Part shown: positions 1-5,441 of the stretch, piece by piece
Layout: the number at the start of each line of letters is the position of its first letter
How positions within the stretch are numbered: the stretch's first letter is position 1
NCBI GenBank assembly: GCA_003643975.1
Contig: QNAR01000127.1
Location: 1 to 5,441, forward strand
Origin: Thermotogae bacterium
GTDB taxonomy: Bacteria; Thermotogota; Thermotogae; Petrotogales; Kosmotogaceae
Length of the DNA stretch: 5,441 bases
Reading direction: 5' to 3'
Notes under the pieces: generated by a model
What the model saw: only the letters and a program-made list of their open reading frames with translations
Told to the model about the DNA's origin: nothing
Database searches by the model: none
Made by a program: the position numbers and the translations under genes

Positions 1-888
1 GCCTGTTGGGGTGACCATCTTGATCCCCAAAAGGCTGCCAGTGATGATGGCTATGTGAGGGAAAAGAAGGAAATACTCGAAAGATATAACTTGAATGTAT
101 GGGCAATTGGTAACCACCTAGCCGGGCAATTAGTGGGCAGCAGAAATACAAAGCGCTTTGAGGTATTCGCACCAAAGGAAACTCATGGGAACCCTGAAAA
201 AATGAGACAATGGGCTATTGAAGAGATGAAAGCAACTGCCATTGCTGCAAGGGCTCTTGGAGCAGAAGTTGTAACAGGATTTATGGGTTCGACTATCTGG
301 GAAGCCTGGTACTCTTTCCCTCCTGTTTCGGAAGAATTCATAAATGATGGGTTCAAATATGTGGCGGATCTCTGGGATCCAATACTGAAAGCATTTGAAG
401 AAAATAACGTCAAATTTGCCTTAGAAGTGCACCCTACCGAAATTGCCTTTGATTATTACACTGCAGAAAAACTCCTAACTTACATCGACCGACCATCTTT
501 CGGATTCAATTTTGATCCCAGTCATCTACATTGGCAAGGTGTAAAACCGCACCTCTTCATCTATGACTTTGCCGATAGAATTTTTCATGTGCATATGAAA
601 GACGCCACAGTTAACCTCGATGGAAGAACTGGAATTCTTGGTTCACATATTACTTTCGGCGATCACAGAAGGGGCTGGAATTTTGTTTCTCTGGGACACG
701 GTGATGTTGACTTTGAAAAGATAATCAGAGCATTGAACGATATTGGTTATACGGGCCCTTTATCAGTTGAATGGGAAGATTCAGGTATGGACAGGCTGCA
801 CGGAGCAAAAGAGGCACTGGAATTTGTGCGAAGGATAGACTTCCCAAAATCTCAACTGGCTTTTGATGATTCAATGAAAAATGATTGA
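1..888 (+). CDS. Sugar phosphate isomerase/epimerase family TIM-barrel protein (5' partial)
   Basis: The reading frame is open from base 1 to the TGA at 886-888, giving 295 codons. The GTG at 55 is internal: the 18 codons before it (beginning ACWGDHLDP) fit the conserved family sequence, and no ribosome binding site precedes it. Roughly 40 N-terminal residues, with the first barrel strand, should lie upstream. The protein belongs to the xylose isomerase-like/AP endonuclease 2 TIM-barrel superfamily (IolE/COG1082 type). Counting codons from base 1, likely divalent-metal ligands are Glu142 (LEVHP), Asp172 and His175 (FDPSH), His196/His198 (HVHMKD) and Glu257/Glu259 (SVEWED). Such enzymes isomerise, epimerise or dehydrate sugars and cyclitols in the cytoplasm, and related genes often accompany Gfo/Idh/MocA oxidoreductases. 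Here it heads a ribose-type ABC transporter set and ends 9 bases before the ATPase gene, so it probably acts on the imported compound. The family call is firm; reaction and substrate are unknown. Confidence 0.9.
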   Translation, partial: ACWGDHLDPQKAASDDGYVREKKEILERYNLNVWAIGNHLAGQLVGSRNTKRFEVFAPKETHGNPEKMRQWAIEEMKATAIAARALGAEVVTGFMGSTIWEAWYSFPPVSEEFINDGFKYVADLWDPILKAFEENNVKFALEVHPTEIAFDYYTAEKLLTYIDRPSFGFNFDPSHLHWQGVKPHLFIYDFADRIFHVHMKDATVNLDGRTGILGSHITFGDHRRGWNFVSLGHGDVDFEKIIRALNDIGYTGPLSVEWEDSGMDRLHGAKEALEFVRRIDFPKSQLAFDDSMKND

Positions 889-897
889 GGTGAAACT

Positions 898-2400
898 GTG
901 GATAATAACATCATCCTAAAGACAAAGGGGATTGCAAAGGAGTTTTCAGGTGTTAGAGTCTTAAATAACATAAATATAGAGATAAAATCAGGAGAGATTT
1001 TCGGAATTATAGGAGAAAATGGTGCTGGAAAATCCACCTTTGTCAAAATATTAACCGGGATTTACACTCCAACTGAAGGAAGAATCTATTTCAACGGGAA
1101 AGAAATCCAGCTTGAAACTCCTTTAGATGCGCGAAAAGCGGGGATAATTATGATTCCCCAGGAATTCAACCTTATAAACGATTTGAATGTCTACGAAAAC
1201 ATTTTTCTTGGCAATGAGAAAAAGAGAAGAGTTTTTTTAAACAGAAATGAAATGATTAGAAGAACAGAGGAGCTGCTGGCAGGACTCAAAGTAAACATCC
1301 CCGCTACTGCGAGAATAGATAAATTGAGTGTTGCGCAGAAACAAATGGTTGAAATCGCAAAGGCTCTTGCGTTTGATTCGAAATTGCTAATTCTTGATGA
1401 ACCCACAACCGTCCTCACTCGGCGCGAAATAGACATACTTTTTGGAATCATGCGACAGTTGAAATCTCGAGGAGTCACAATGATATACATTTCCCACAAA
1501 TTAAGTGAAGTCAAAGAAATATGTGATCGTGTAATGGTTCTTCGAGATGGCGAAATGATAACCATTGAAGATACAGATAACATTGACGAAAAAGAAATGG
1601 CCAGGAGCATGATTGGAAGAGAACTGTCGCAGATATTTCCTGAAAAAGTTGTCCCGAAAGAAAATACTGTTCTTCAAGTTGAGAACCTGAGCAGTGTTGA
1701 TGGGTTTATTAAAGACGTTTCTTTTGACCTAAAAGAGGGCGAAATTCTTGGTTTTGCGGGGCTTGTAGGCGCAGGCAGGACGGAGCTTGCTGAGACACTA
1801 ATAGGAATAAGGAAAAAGAAGCACGGGAAAATAATTATTAAGGGCAAAGAGTATAATATCAAAAACCCCGCTGATGCTTTGAAACGCGGTATTGCTTATC
1901 TTTCAGAAGATAGGCAGGGAATAGGCATATTGACAAACTTTGATATCCCTTCGAACATCACGCTTCCATCACTAAAACATTATTTGCGAGGAATTCTTAT
2001 AAACAAAAGAAAGGAACATGAAAAAACCGCTCAGTACATCAAACGCTTTGATATCAAAGCAGCTTCTTTGAAATCCAAATTGGAATACCTGAGTGGTGGA
2101 AATCAGCAAAAGGTTTCCCTCGCAAAATCCTTGGACACTGGCCCTGAGATTTTCATCATAGATGAACCCACAAGAGGAATAGATGTTAATGCAAAAAGAG
2201 AGATCTATTTCTTTATTAACGAGCTTGTTCAAACCGGAATTTCCTGCATAGTAATCTCATCAGAAATGGAGGAAATCATAGGGCTTTGTAATAGAGTGGT
2301 TGTAATGCGGGAAGGAAAAATCACCGGAATTCTTGAGGGCGAACACATAAATGAAGAAGAGATAATGTTCCATGCCACCGGCTTGAAGGGAGTTGCTTAA
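898..2400 (+). CDS. Ribose-type (CUT2) sugar ABC transporter ATP-binding protein, two fused NBDs
   Basis: This 500-residue protein has the usual length and layout of the RbsA/MglA/XylG family: two ATP-binding domains in one chain, energising sugar import from the cytoplasmic face. NBD1 (about residues 5-245) has Walker A GENGAGKST at 39-47, the Q-loop at Gln88, signature LSVAQKQM at 143-150, Walker B with LILDEPT at 164-170, and H-loop His200. NBD2 (about 255-495) has a degenerate Walker A (GLVGAGRTE, 288-296, Arg for Lys), a canonical signature LSGGNQQKV at 398-406, and Walker B with FIIDEPT at 419-425. Ser454 occupies the second H-loop position. This asymmetry is normal for the family. The GTG start is supported by GAGGTGA at 887-893, which overlaps the stop of the preceding gene, so translation is probably coupled. 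The permease gene begins one base after the stop codon. The sugar is not identifiable. Confidence 0.96.
   Translation: MDNNIILKTKGIAKEFSGVRVLNNINIEIKSGEIFGIIGENGAGKSTFVKILTGIYTPTEGRIYFNGKEIQLETPLDARKAGIIMIPQEFNLINDLNVYENIFLGNEKKRRVFLNRNEMIRRTEELLAGLKVNIPATARIDKLSVAQKQMVEIAKALAFDSKLLILDEPTTVLTRREIDILFGIMRQLKSRGVTMIYISHKLSEVKEICDRVMVLRDGEMITIEDTDNIDEKEMARSMIGRELSQIFPEKVVPKENTVLQVENLSSVDGFIKDVSFDLKEGEILGFAGLVGAGRTELAETLIGIRKKKHGKIIIKGKEYNIKNPADALKRGIAYLSEDRQGIGILTNFDIPSNITLPSLKHYLRGILINKRKEHEKTAQYIKRFDIKAASLKSKLEYLSGGNQQKVSLAKSLDTGPEIFIIDEPTRGIDVNAKREIYFFINELVQTGISCIVISSEMEEIIGLCNRVVVMREGKITGILEGEHINEEEIMFHATGLKGVA
2385..2392 (+). promoter_or_regulatory. Ribosome binding site that decides the permease start
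   Basis: The octamer GAAGGGAG lies inside the last codons of the ATPase gene. It is nine bases from ATG 2402 but has no spacer to the alternative TTG at 2393, which argues for the ATG. Its position within the upstream gene also implies translational coupling. Confidence 0.6.
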
Positions 2401-2401
2401 C

Positions 2402-3382
2402 ATGCCATCAAAAAGCTTAATTAAGAAAATTGACTTTGAAAAATATGGTTCTTTGATCGCTTTTGTTGTGATATTTATTATTTCCTCTTTTGCAAGCCCA
2501 TATTTCCTTCAGCTTCAAAATATTCTCAACATTTTAAGGCAAGTATCTTATACGGGAATAATAGCTCTGGGCATGACTTTTGTAATCATAGGCGGTGGTA
2601 TTGATCTTTCGGTTGGTTCTATGACGGCACTTGTTGGAGGTATTTCAATTCTCTCACTGAATTCGGCGATGAACTTCTTCGGATATGGTTACTGGAATGA
2701 AATAATGGCAATTATTGTCGCTGTGATTGTGAGTATTGCCTTAGGCGCTGCCGCGGGGGCTCTCAACGGTGTTGCTATAACAAAAGGTAGAATAGCTCCT
2801 TTTATCGTAACTCTCGGTACAATGGCAATTTACAGATCTCTTGCCTTATATATAGGTAAAGCAGGTGTCTTCAGATCAAATAGTTATATGTATCCAGAAC
2901 TTGGCATGGGTTATTTCCTTGGCGTACCTATACCTGTCTGGGTATTTTTCGGAATGGCGGTTCTGTTCCATATCATTTTGAACTGGACAAGATATGGGAG
3001 ATATATCTGTGCCATTGGTTCAAACCAAAAAGTGGCGAGATATTCTGCAATAAAAGTAAATTTCGTTCGTTTTATATCCTATGTAATGGTAGGTGTAACT
3101 GTTGGTGTATCCGCTGTTTTCTTAACCTCAAGACTGAATTCTATAAGTTCCACGAATGGCGGTTCGGGATATGAACTTGATGCGATAGCTGCTGTGATTA
3201 TTGGTGGCACCCCTATGACAGGAGGTAGCGGAACAATATTCGGAACGGTGATAGGCGCCATTATCCTCGGAATGATAAATAATATGCTTAACATGTTAGG
3301 CGTATCACCTTATTTACAGGGAACTGTAAAAGGTATAGTCATCATTGGTGCTGTATTAATACAGAGAAAAAGGTCCCAATAA
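2402..3382 (+). CDS. Ribose-type (CUT2) sugar ABC transporter permease
   Basis: This 326-residue, very hydrophobic protein is the inner-membrane channel subunit of the importer, a BPD_transp_2/RbsC-type permease that would act as a dimer with the upstream ATPase. Family hallmarks are GGGIDLSVGS (64-73), FIVTLGTMAIYRS (134-146), the cytoplasmic-loop motif RYGRYICAIGSNQKVARYSAI near 197-217, and the C-terminal block around 256-278 containing GGTPMTGGSGT. About 8-10 membrane spans are visible, at roughly 17-34, 50-66, 72-88, 101-123, 133-151, 171-193, 223-243, 258-270, 277-298 and 308-321. I prefer ATG 2402 to the in-frame TTG at 2393, because the purine-rich ribosome binding site (GAAGGGAG, 2385-2392) lies 9 bases before the ATG but directly abuts the TTG. 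The gene is co-transcribed with its neighbours. Family certain, substrate unknown. Confidence 0.95.
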   Translation: MPSKSLIKKIDFEKYGSLIAFVVIFIISSFASPYFLQLQNILNILRQVSYTGIIALGMTFVIIGGGIDLSVGSMTALVGGISILSLNSAMNFFGYGYWNEIMAIIVAVIVSIALGAAAGALNGVAITKGRIAPFIVTLGTMAIYRSLALYIGKAGVFRSNSYMYPELGMGYFLGVPIPVWVFFGMAVLFHIILNWTRYGRYICAIGSNQKVARYSAIKVNFVRFISYVMVGVTVGVSAVFLTSRLNSISSTNGGSGYELDAIAAVIIGGTPMTGGSGTIFGTVIGAIILGMINNMLNMLGVSPYLQGTVKGIVIIGAVLIQRKRSQ

Positions 3383-3411
3383 ACTTGCCCATTAGGGCTA
3401 TTATGGAGGTG
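3380..3411 (+). promoter_or_regulatory. Inter-cistronic hairpin and ribosome binding site before the binding-protein gene
   Basis: The gap between permease and binding-protein genes is the only sizeable one in the operon, at 36 bases. It contains GCCC-ATTA-GGGC (3387-3398), a four-pair GC hairpin. Weaker flanking pairs (TAA 3380-3382 with TTA 3401-3403, and CC 3376-3377 with GG 3405-3406) could extend it to the first bases of the Shine-Dalgarno sequence GGAGGTG at 3405-3411. That ribosome binding site is strong and sits 7 bases before ATG 3419. The hairpin could affect mRNA stability or initiation for the binding protein, which importers usually need in excess. The pairing is visible; the function is inference, and no T tract follows, so it is not a terminator. 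Confidence 0.35.
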
Positions 3412-3418
3412 GGGAAAC

Positions 3419-4378
3419 ATGAAGCGTTTTTTAGTGGTGTTACTCGCGGTGTTACTAATCGCATCAATAGGCATGGCAAAAGACAAGATCAAGATTGGTG
3501 TATCAATCCCTTCTGCTGACCATGGGTGGACAGGAGGAATCGTCTGGTGGGCTCAAAAAGCAATAGCAGACTGGAAAGCAAAAGATCCAGATATAGAATT
3601 CTTCCTGGTGACAGCTGATTCACCCGCAAAACAGGTTGGAGACGTTGAAGATCTCATGGTGAAAGGTATCGATGCACTTGTTATTCTCGCCCATGATTCA
3701 GAACCCCTCACACCTATTGTAGAAAGAGTACATAACAAGGGAATACTCGTTGTATCAGTTGACAGAGGTCTTACAAAGCCTGTCGAAGATATCTACATCG
3801 CTGGTGATAACCCAGGGCTCGGAAAAGTTTCTGCTGAGTGGCTCGCCAAGGAACTCAATTACAGGGGTGACATCGTTGTTCTTGAAGGTATTCCATGTGT
3901 AATTAACTCTGAAAGAGTAAATGCCTTCATGGAAGTAATGAAAAAGTATCCGAAAATTAGGATTCTTGATTCTCAGCCTGCATACTGGCAAACAGAAAAA
4001 GGACTTGAAATAATGGAAAATTATCTCCAGAAGTATCCCAAGATCGATGCTGTTTGGGCGCAGGATGATGACGTGCTTAAAGGAGTTCTTCAGGCTTATA
4101 AAGAATCAGGAAGAAACGACATCAAAGTGATGCTTGGTGGCGCTGGTTCCAAGGAAATCATCAAAATGGTTATGGATGGCGATCCGCTCGTAAGAGCAGA
4201 CGTTACCTATCCACCCTCAATGATCGCCACAGGAATTAGCCTCGCAGTTATGTCACTACGTGGAGAAAAGCTGAATGGCTTCTACCAGAATAAAATTCCT
4301 TCAAAAATCATTCTTGCTGCTGAGCTTATAACACCAGAAAATGCCGCGGACTATTACGAACCAGATTCGATATTCTGA
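3419..4378 (+). CDS. Periplasmic sugar-binding protein of the ribose-type ABC transporter
   Basis: This 319-residue protein is the ligand-capture subunit of the importer. It has a classical signal peptide: Lys2-Arg3, a hydrophobic core at about 4-17, and a likely signal peptidase I cut after GMA at residue 20. There is no lipobox cysteine, so it should be a soluble periplasmic (toga-space) protein. The rest fits the Peripla_BP_4/RbsB two-lobe fold, with the first strand IKIGVSIP at 24-31. Likely ligand contacts by family analogy are HGW (35-37), Asp115-Arg116 (SVDRG), Arg166 (SERVNAF), and the acidic loop AQDDD (214-218). The aromatic run VWW (42-44) may help stack a ring. The subgroup with SADHGWTGG and GGAGSKEIIKM is recognisable as an uncharacterised sugar-binding type often annotated only generically. 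ATG 3419 has a strong GGAGGTG seven bases upstream. The gene is last in the operon and is followed at once by a terminator. Confidence 0.95.
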   Translation: MKRFLVVLLAVLLIASIGMAKDKIKIGVSIPSADHGWTGGIVWWAQKAIADWKAKDPDIEFFLVTADSPAKQVGDVEDLMVKGIDALVILAHDSEPLTPIVERVHNKGILVVSVDRGLTKPVEDIYIAGDNPGLGKVSAEWLAKELNYRGDIVVLEGIPCVINSERVNAFMEVMKKYPKIRILDSQPAYWQTEKGLEIMENYLQKYPKIDAVWAQDDDVLKGVLQAYKESGRNDIKVMLGGAGSKEIIKMVMDGDPLVRADVTYPPSMIATGISLAVMSLRGEKLNGFYQNKIPSKIILAAELITPENAADYYEPDSIF

Positions 4379-4389
4379 TTTAGCGCTCT

Positions 4390-4421
4390 AAAAACGGGTG
4401 GGATATCCCACCCGTTTTTTT
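4390..4421 (+). terminator. Rho-independent terminator of the sugar operon, symmetrical and possibly bidirectional
   Basis: CGGGTGGG (4395-4402) pairs perfectly with CCCACCCG (4407-4414) around an ATAT loop, followed by seven T residues (4415-4421). Five A residues precede the stem, so bases 4390-4419 form a perfect inverted repeat and the opposite strand also has a hairpin followed by five T residues. It begins 12 bases after the stop of the binding-protein gene and separates the sugar operon from the dehydrogenase gene. Confidence 0.95.
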
Positions 4422-4539
4422 ATAATAAATCGCCATAATTTGCCATAGACGTAGAAAATGGTTCTATGCAATCTTACCTGCCCTACCATATATTTTATTC
4501 ATTAACTTTTTCCACTCTGGTTATACCAGGAGAATTGAA

Positions 4540-4662
4540 ATGCTTCAGGAGAATGACCCCGAAATTGCAAGTAATTTTTCAAATACAGCCGAAATATCCC
4601 CCTTATTCGAATCTCTTGCTGTTTCGCGCTTTCTCTGCATAATCGCGCTTCAAGCCAATTGA
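4540..4662 (+). CDS. Possible small protein, 40 residues, unknown
   Basis: ATG 4540 has the exact Shine-Dalgarno core AGGAG at 4528-4532 with a 7-base spacer, and the frame runs 40 codons to TGA at 4660-4662. The product begins MLQENDPEIA and ends FLCIIALQAN, with a polar, acidic first half and a short hydrophobic tail (about residues 31-38) that is short for a membrane span. The stop codon lies within the 3' arm of an 8-pair hairpin followed by a T-rich stretch. I recognise no family. A 40-codon ORF can arise by chance in such DNA, and an antisense frame overlaps it. Only the ribosome binding site and hairpin placement raise it above noise. Confidence 0.2.
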   Translation: MLQENDPEIASNFSNTAEISPLFESLAVSRFLCIIALQAN

Positions 4663-4676
4663 AGCGTTCCTTTTCA
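4646..4676 (+). terminator. Hairpin with T-rich tail, possible weak terminator
   Basis: CGCTTCAA (4646-4653) pairs perfectly with TTGAAGCG (4659-4666) around a GCCAA loop, and TTCCTTTTCATT follows. The stem is only half GC and the T run is interrupted, so any termination would be weaker than at 4390-4421. It could close a short transcript carrying the small ORF at 4540-4662. Confidence 0.35.
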
Positions 4677-4679
4677 TTA

Positions 4680-4697
4680 TCGTGCATTTTTTCACAA
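4680..4697 (+). promoter_or_regulatory. Rex-like operator, distal site
   Basis: The 18-base element is TCGTGCA-TTTT-TTCACAA. Against the known Rex consensus TTGTGAA-N4-TTCACAA, the right half is perfect and the left half matches 5 of 7, so 12 of 14 defined bases agree. It lies 91 bases upstream of the dehydrogenase start codon, upstream of both promoter candidates. Binding by Rex is inferred. Confidence 0.4.
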
Positions 4698-4698
4698 T

Positions 4699-4755
4699 TT
4701 GTTTTCATCTTCTTCTTTCTTCTGTAATTCAAAGAAGGAGGAAACGATTTAGAAT
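4699..4755 (+). promoter_or_regulatory. Candidate sigma-A promoter(s) for the alcohol dehydrogenase
   Basis: Two weak options are visible. One has -35 TTCAAA (4728-4733), a 16-base spacer and -10 TAGAAT (4750-4755). The other has -35 TTGTTT (4699-4704), an 18-base spacer and -10 TGTAAT (4723-4728). Both -10 hexamers match the consensus at five of six bases, while the -35 hexamers are poor. The sugar operon terminator upstream makes a separate promoter in this region likely, but which hexamers are used is uncertain. Confidence 0.3.
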
Positions 4756-4757
4756 AT

Positions 4758-4775
4758 AAGTGAAATAATTCACAT
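4758..4775 (+). promoter_or_regulatory. Rex-like operator, proximal site
   Basis: The element AAGTGAA-ATAA-TTCACAT contains a perfect inverted repeat GTGAA/TTCAC (4760-4764 and 4769-4773). It agrees with 11 of the 14 defined bases of the Rex consensus TTGTGAA-N4-TTCACAA. It lies between the promoter candidates and the ribosome binding site, with its last base touching the latter, so a bound repressor could block transcription. Rex senses NADH/NAD+ and commonly controls alcohol dehydrogenase genes, which fits the gene downstream. A Crp/Fnr-type palindrome (TGTGA-N6-TCACA, here AGTGA-N6-TCACA) is the main alternative reading. Confidence 0.5.
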
Positions 4776-4787
4776 GGAGGTGAGACT

Positions 4788-5441
4788 ATGTGGGAAAACA
4801 AAGTAAACATCTACAATGTCTTTGAATTAAGAGCAAAAACCACGTGCTATTTTGGCGTTGGAGCTTTGAGCAAGATAAAGGACATAGCAGAAGAATCGAA
4901 GAAAAAAGGGATAAACAAGACCATAGTCATCACTGATGAAGTGGCATACAACATCACAGGTGCCAAGGCGGCAGTTGAGGAAGCTTTCAAAAGCGCTGGC
5001 ATAGAATGGGTCGTATTCACAGATATTACACCCAACCCTACCGTAGAACAGATTGATGCTGCCACAGATCTTGGGAAATCCTTTGGGGCTCAGATGGTTC
5101 TTGGCATTGGTGGAGGAAGCCCCATCGATTCAGCCAAAAGCGTTGCAATCTTATTGGAGTACACCGATAAAAACGCGACAGAGCTTTATGAGCAGAAATT
5201 TATTCCCGAAAAGGCGAAACCCATTATCGCTATAAACACAACTCATGGAACAGGAACAGAAGTAGATAGATTTGCAGTTGCATCGATTGTTGAGAAGGGT
5301 TATAAGCCTGCTATTGCTTATGACTGTATCTATCCGACCTATGCCATAGATGATCCCGCTCTTATGAAAACACTTCCGTATAACCAGACAAAGTTTACTG
5401 CCATTGATGCCATAAACCACGTGACTGAAGCCGCTACTACA
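4788..5441 (+). CDS. Iron-containing alcohol dehydrogenase (3' partial)
   Basis: The first 218 codons of a group III (iron-dependent) alcohol dehydrogenase are present; family members are usually 380-400 residues, so slightly more than half is here. The family oxidises alcohols or, in fermenters, reduces aldehydes with NAD(P)H in the cytoplasm. The N-terminal dinucleotide-binding domain carries GIGGGSPIDSAKS (106-118), followed by the conserved block TTHGTGTEVDRFAV (151-164). The helical metal-binding domain begins with AIDAINHVTEA (205-215), giving the first two iron ligands Asp207 and His211; the remaining two histidine ligands should lie beyond the window edge. ATG 4788 has a strong GGAGGTGA at 4776-4783. 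The gene is separated from the sugar operon by a terminator and has its own regulatory region with Rex-like sites. Family is certain; the physiological alcohol or aldehyde and the coenzyme preference are not readable. Confidence 0.95.
   Translation, partial: MWENKVNIYNVFELRAKTTCYFGVGALSKIKDIAEESKKKGINKTIVITDEVAYNITGAKAAVEEAFKSAGIEWVVFTDITPNPTVEQIDAATDLGKSFGAQMVLGIGGGSPIDSAKSVAILLEYTDKNATELYEQKFIPEKAKPIIAINTTHGTGTEVDRFAVASIVEKGYKPAIAYDCIYPTYAIDDPALMKTLPYNQTKFTAIDAINHVTEAATT

Larger units (their letters stand above)
4422..4787. other. Intergenic region without a confident gene
   Basis: About 366 bases lie between the operon terminator and the dehydrogenase start. Visible items, listed separately, are a possible 40-codon ORF on + (4540-4662), a hairpin at 4646-4666, two Rex-like palindromes (4680-4697 and 4758-4775), and promoter-like hexamers. 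On the minus strand an open frame runs from 4810 to 4502. Its first part merely mirrors the dehydrogenase start region. From the internal ATG at 4708 it would encode 68 residues (beginning MKTNCEKMHD) that match no family I know, with only a weak purine-rich sequence upstream. I cannot tell whether this region holds a decayed gene, small genes or only regulatory DNA. Confidence 0.7.

Noticed and set aside
55..57. GTG as the start codon of the first gene
   Set aside because: The frame is open back to base 1, the residues before the GTG match the conserved family sequence, and no ribosome binding site lies upstream. The gene is truncated by the window edge.
1759..1788. Damaged Walker A (Arg in place of Lys) in the second ATPase domain as a sign of an inactive transporter
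   Set aside because: The GAGRTE form in the second domain is normal for RbsA/MglA/XylG-type proteins. The first domain has all canonical motifs.
2393..2401. TTG start for the permease, which would overlap the ATPase gene
   Set aside because: It would have no spacer from the ribosome binding site, while ATG 2402 has a 9-base spacer.
4444..4468. Inverted repeat CATAGA...TCTATG
   Set aside because: Only six A+T-rich pairs with a 13-base loop, and no T tract or conserved context. It could easily be chance.
4733..4741. Second Shine-Dalgarno-like sequence (AGAAGGAGG) ahead of the dehydrogenase gene
   Set aside because: No usable start codon follows at a suitable distance: in-frame stops come at once, and the only GTG gives two codons. 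It is probably just purine-rich promoter DNA.
4709..4810. Upstream part of the minus-strand open frame (102 codons from 4810)
   Set aside because: This part is the complement of the dehydrogenase start codon, its ribosome binding site and the regulatory palindrome, all of which have better explanations on the + strand.
5053..5235. Overlapping 60-codon + strand frame within the dehydrogenase gene
   Set aside because: It is an out-of-frame shadow of a clearly conserved protein, with no ribosome binding site or recognisable product.

Overview
The window looks like a bacterial chromosome segment, most likely from the phylum Thermotogota (a Kosmotoga- or Mesotoga-like organism is my best guess). 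The basis is moderate A+T content, strong GGAGGTGA-type ribosome binding sites, tightly packed co-directional genes, and the character of the sugar-transport and iron-alcohol-dehydrogenase proteins. This assignment comes from recognising family style, not from a database search. All credible large genes lie on the + strand.

Region 1 (1-4421) is the end of a sugar-uptake and catabolism operon. It contains, in order, a sugar phosphate isomerase/epimerase-type TIM-barrel protein whose 5' end lies outside the window, a duplicated ribose-type ABC ATPase, a ribose-type permease, and a secreted periplasmic binding protein. The gaps between genes are 9, 1 and 36 bases. A near-perfect palindromic hairpin with a T tract ends the unit. 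The set forms a complete CUT2-class importer (binding protein, permease, two-domain ATPase) coupled to an enzyme expected to act on the imported carbohydrate or cyclitol. The substrate cannot be named from the sequence.

Region 2 (4422-4787) is about 370 bases without a confident gene. It holds a possible 40-codon ORF with a good ribosome binding site, a hairpin overlapping that ORF's stop codon, a weak antisense ORF, promoter-like elements, and two Rex-like palindromes (TTGTGAA-N4-TTCACAA type) bracketing the likely promoter of the next gene.

Region 3 (4788-5441) is the first 218 codons of an iron-containing alcohol dehydrogenase, cut by the window edge. The two Rex-like sites are the most interesting signal here. 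They suggest that this NAD(P)H-linked dehydrogenase is controlled by the cellular NADH/NAD+ balance, separately from the sugar operon upstream. I found no clearly novel multi-gene system, mobile element, CRISPR array, tRNA or rRNA.
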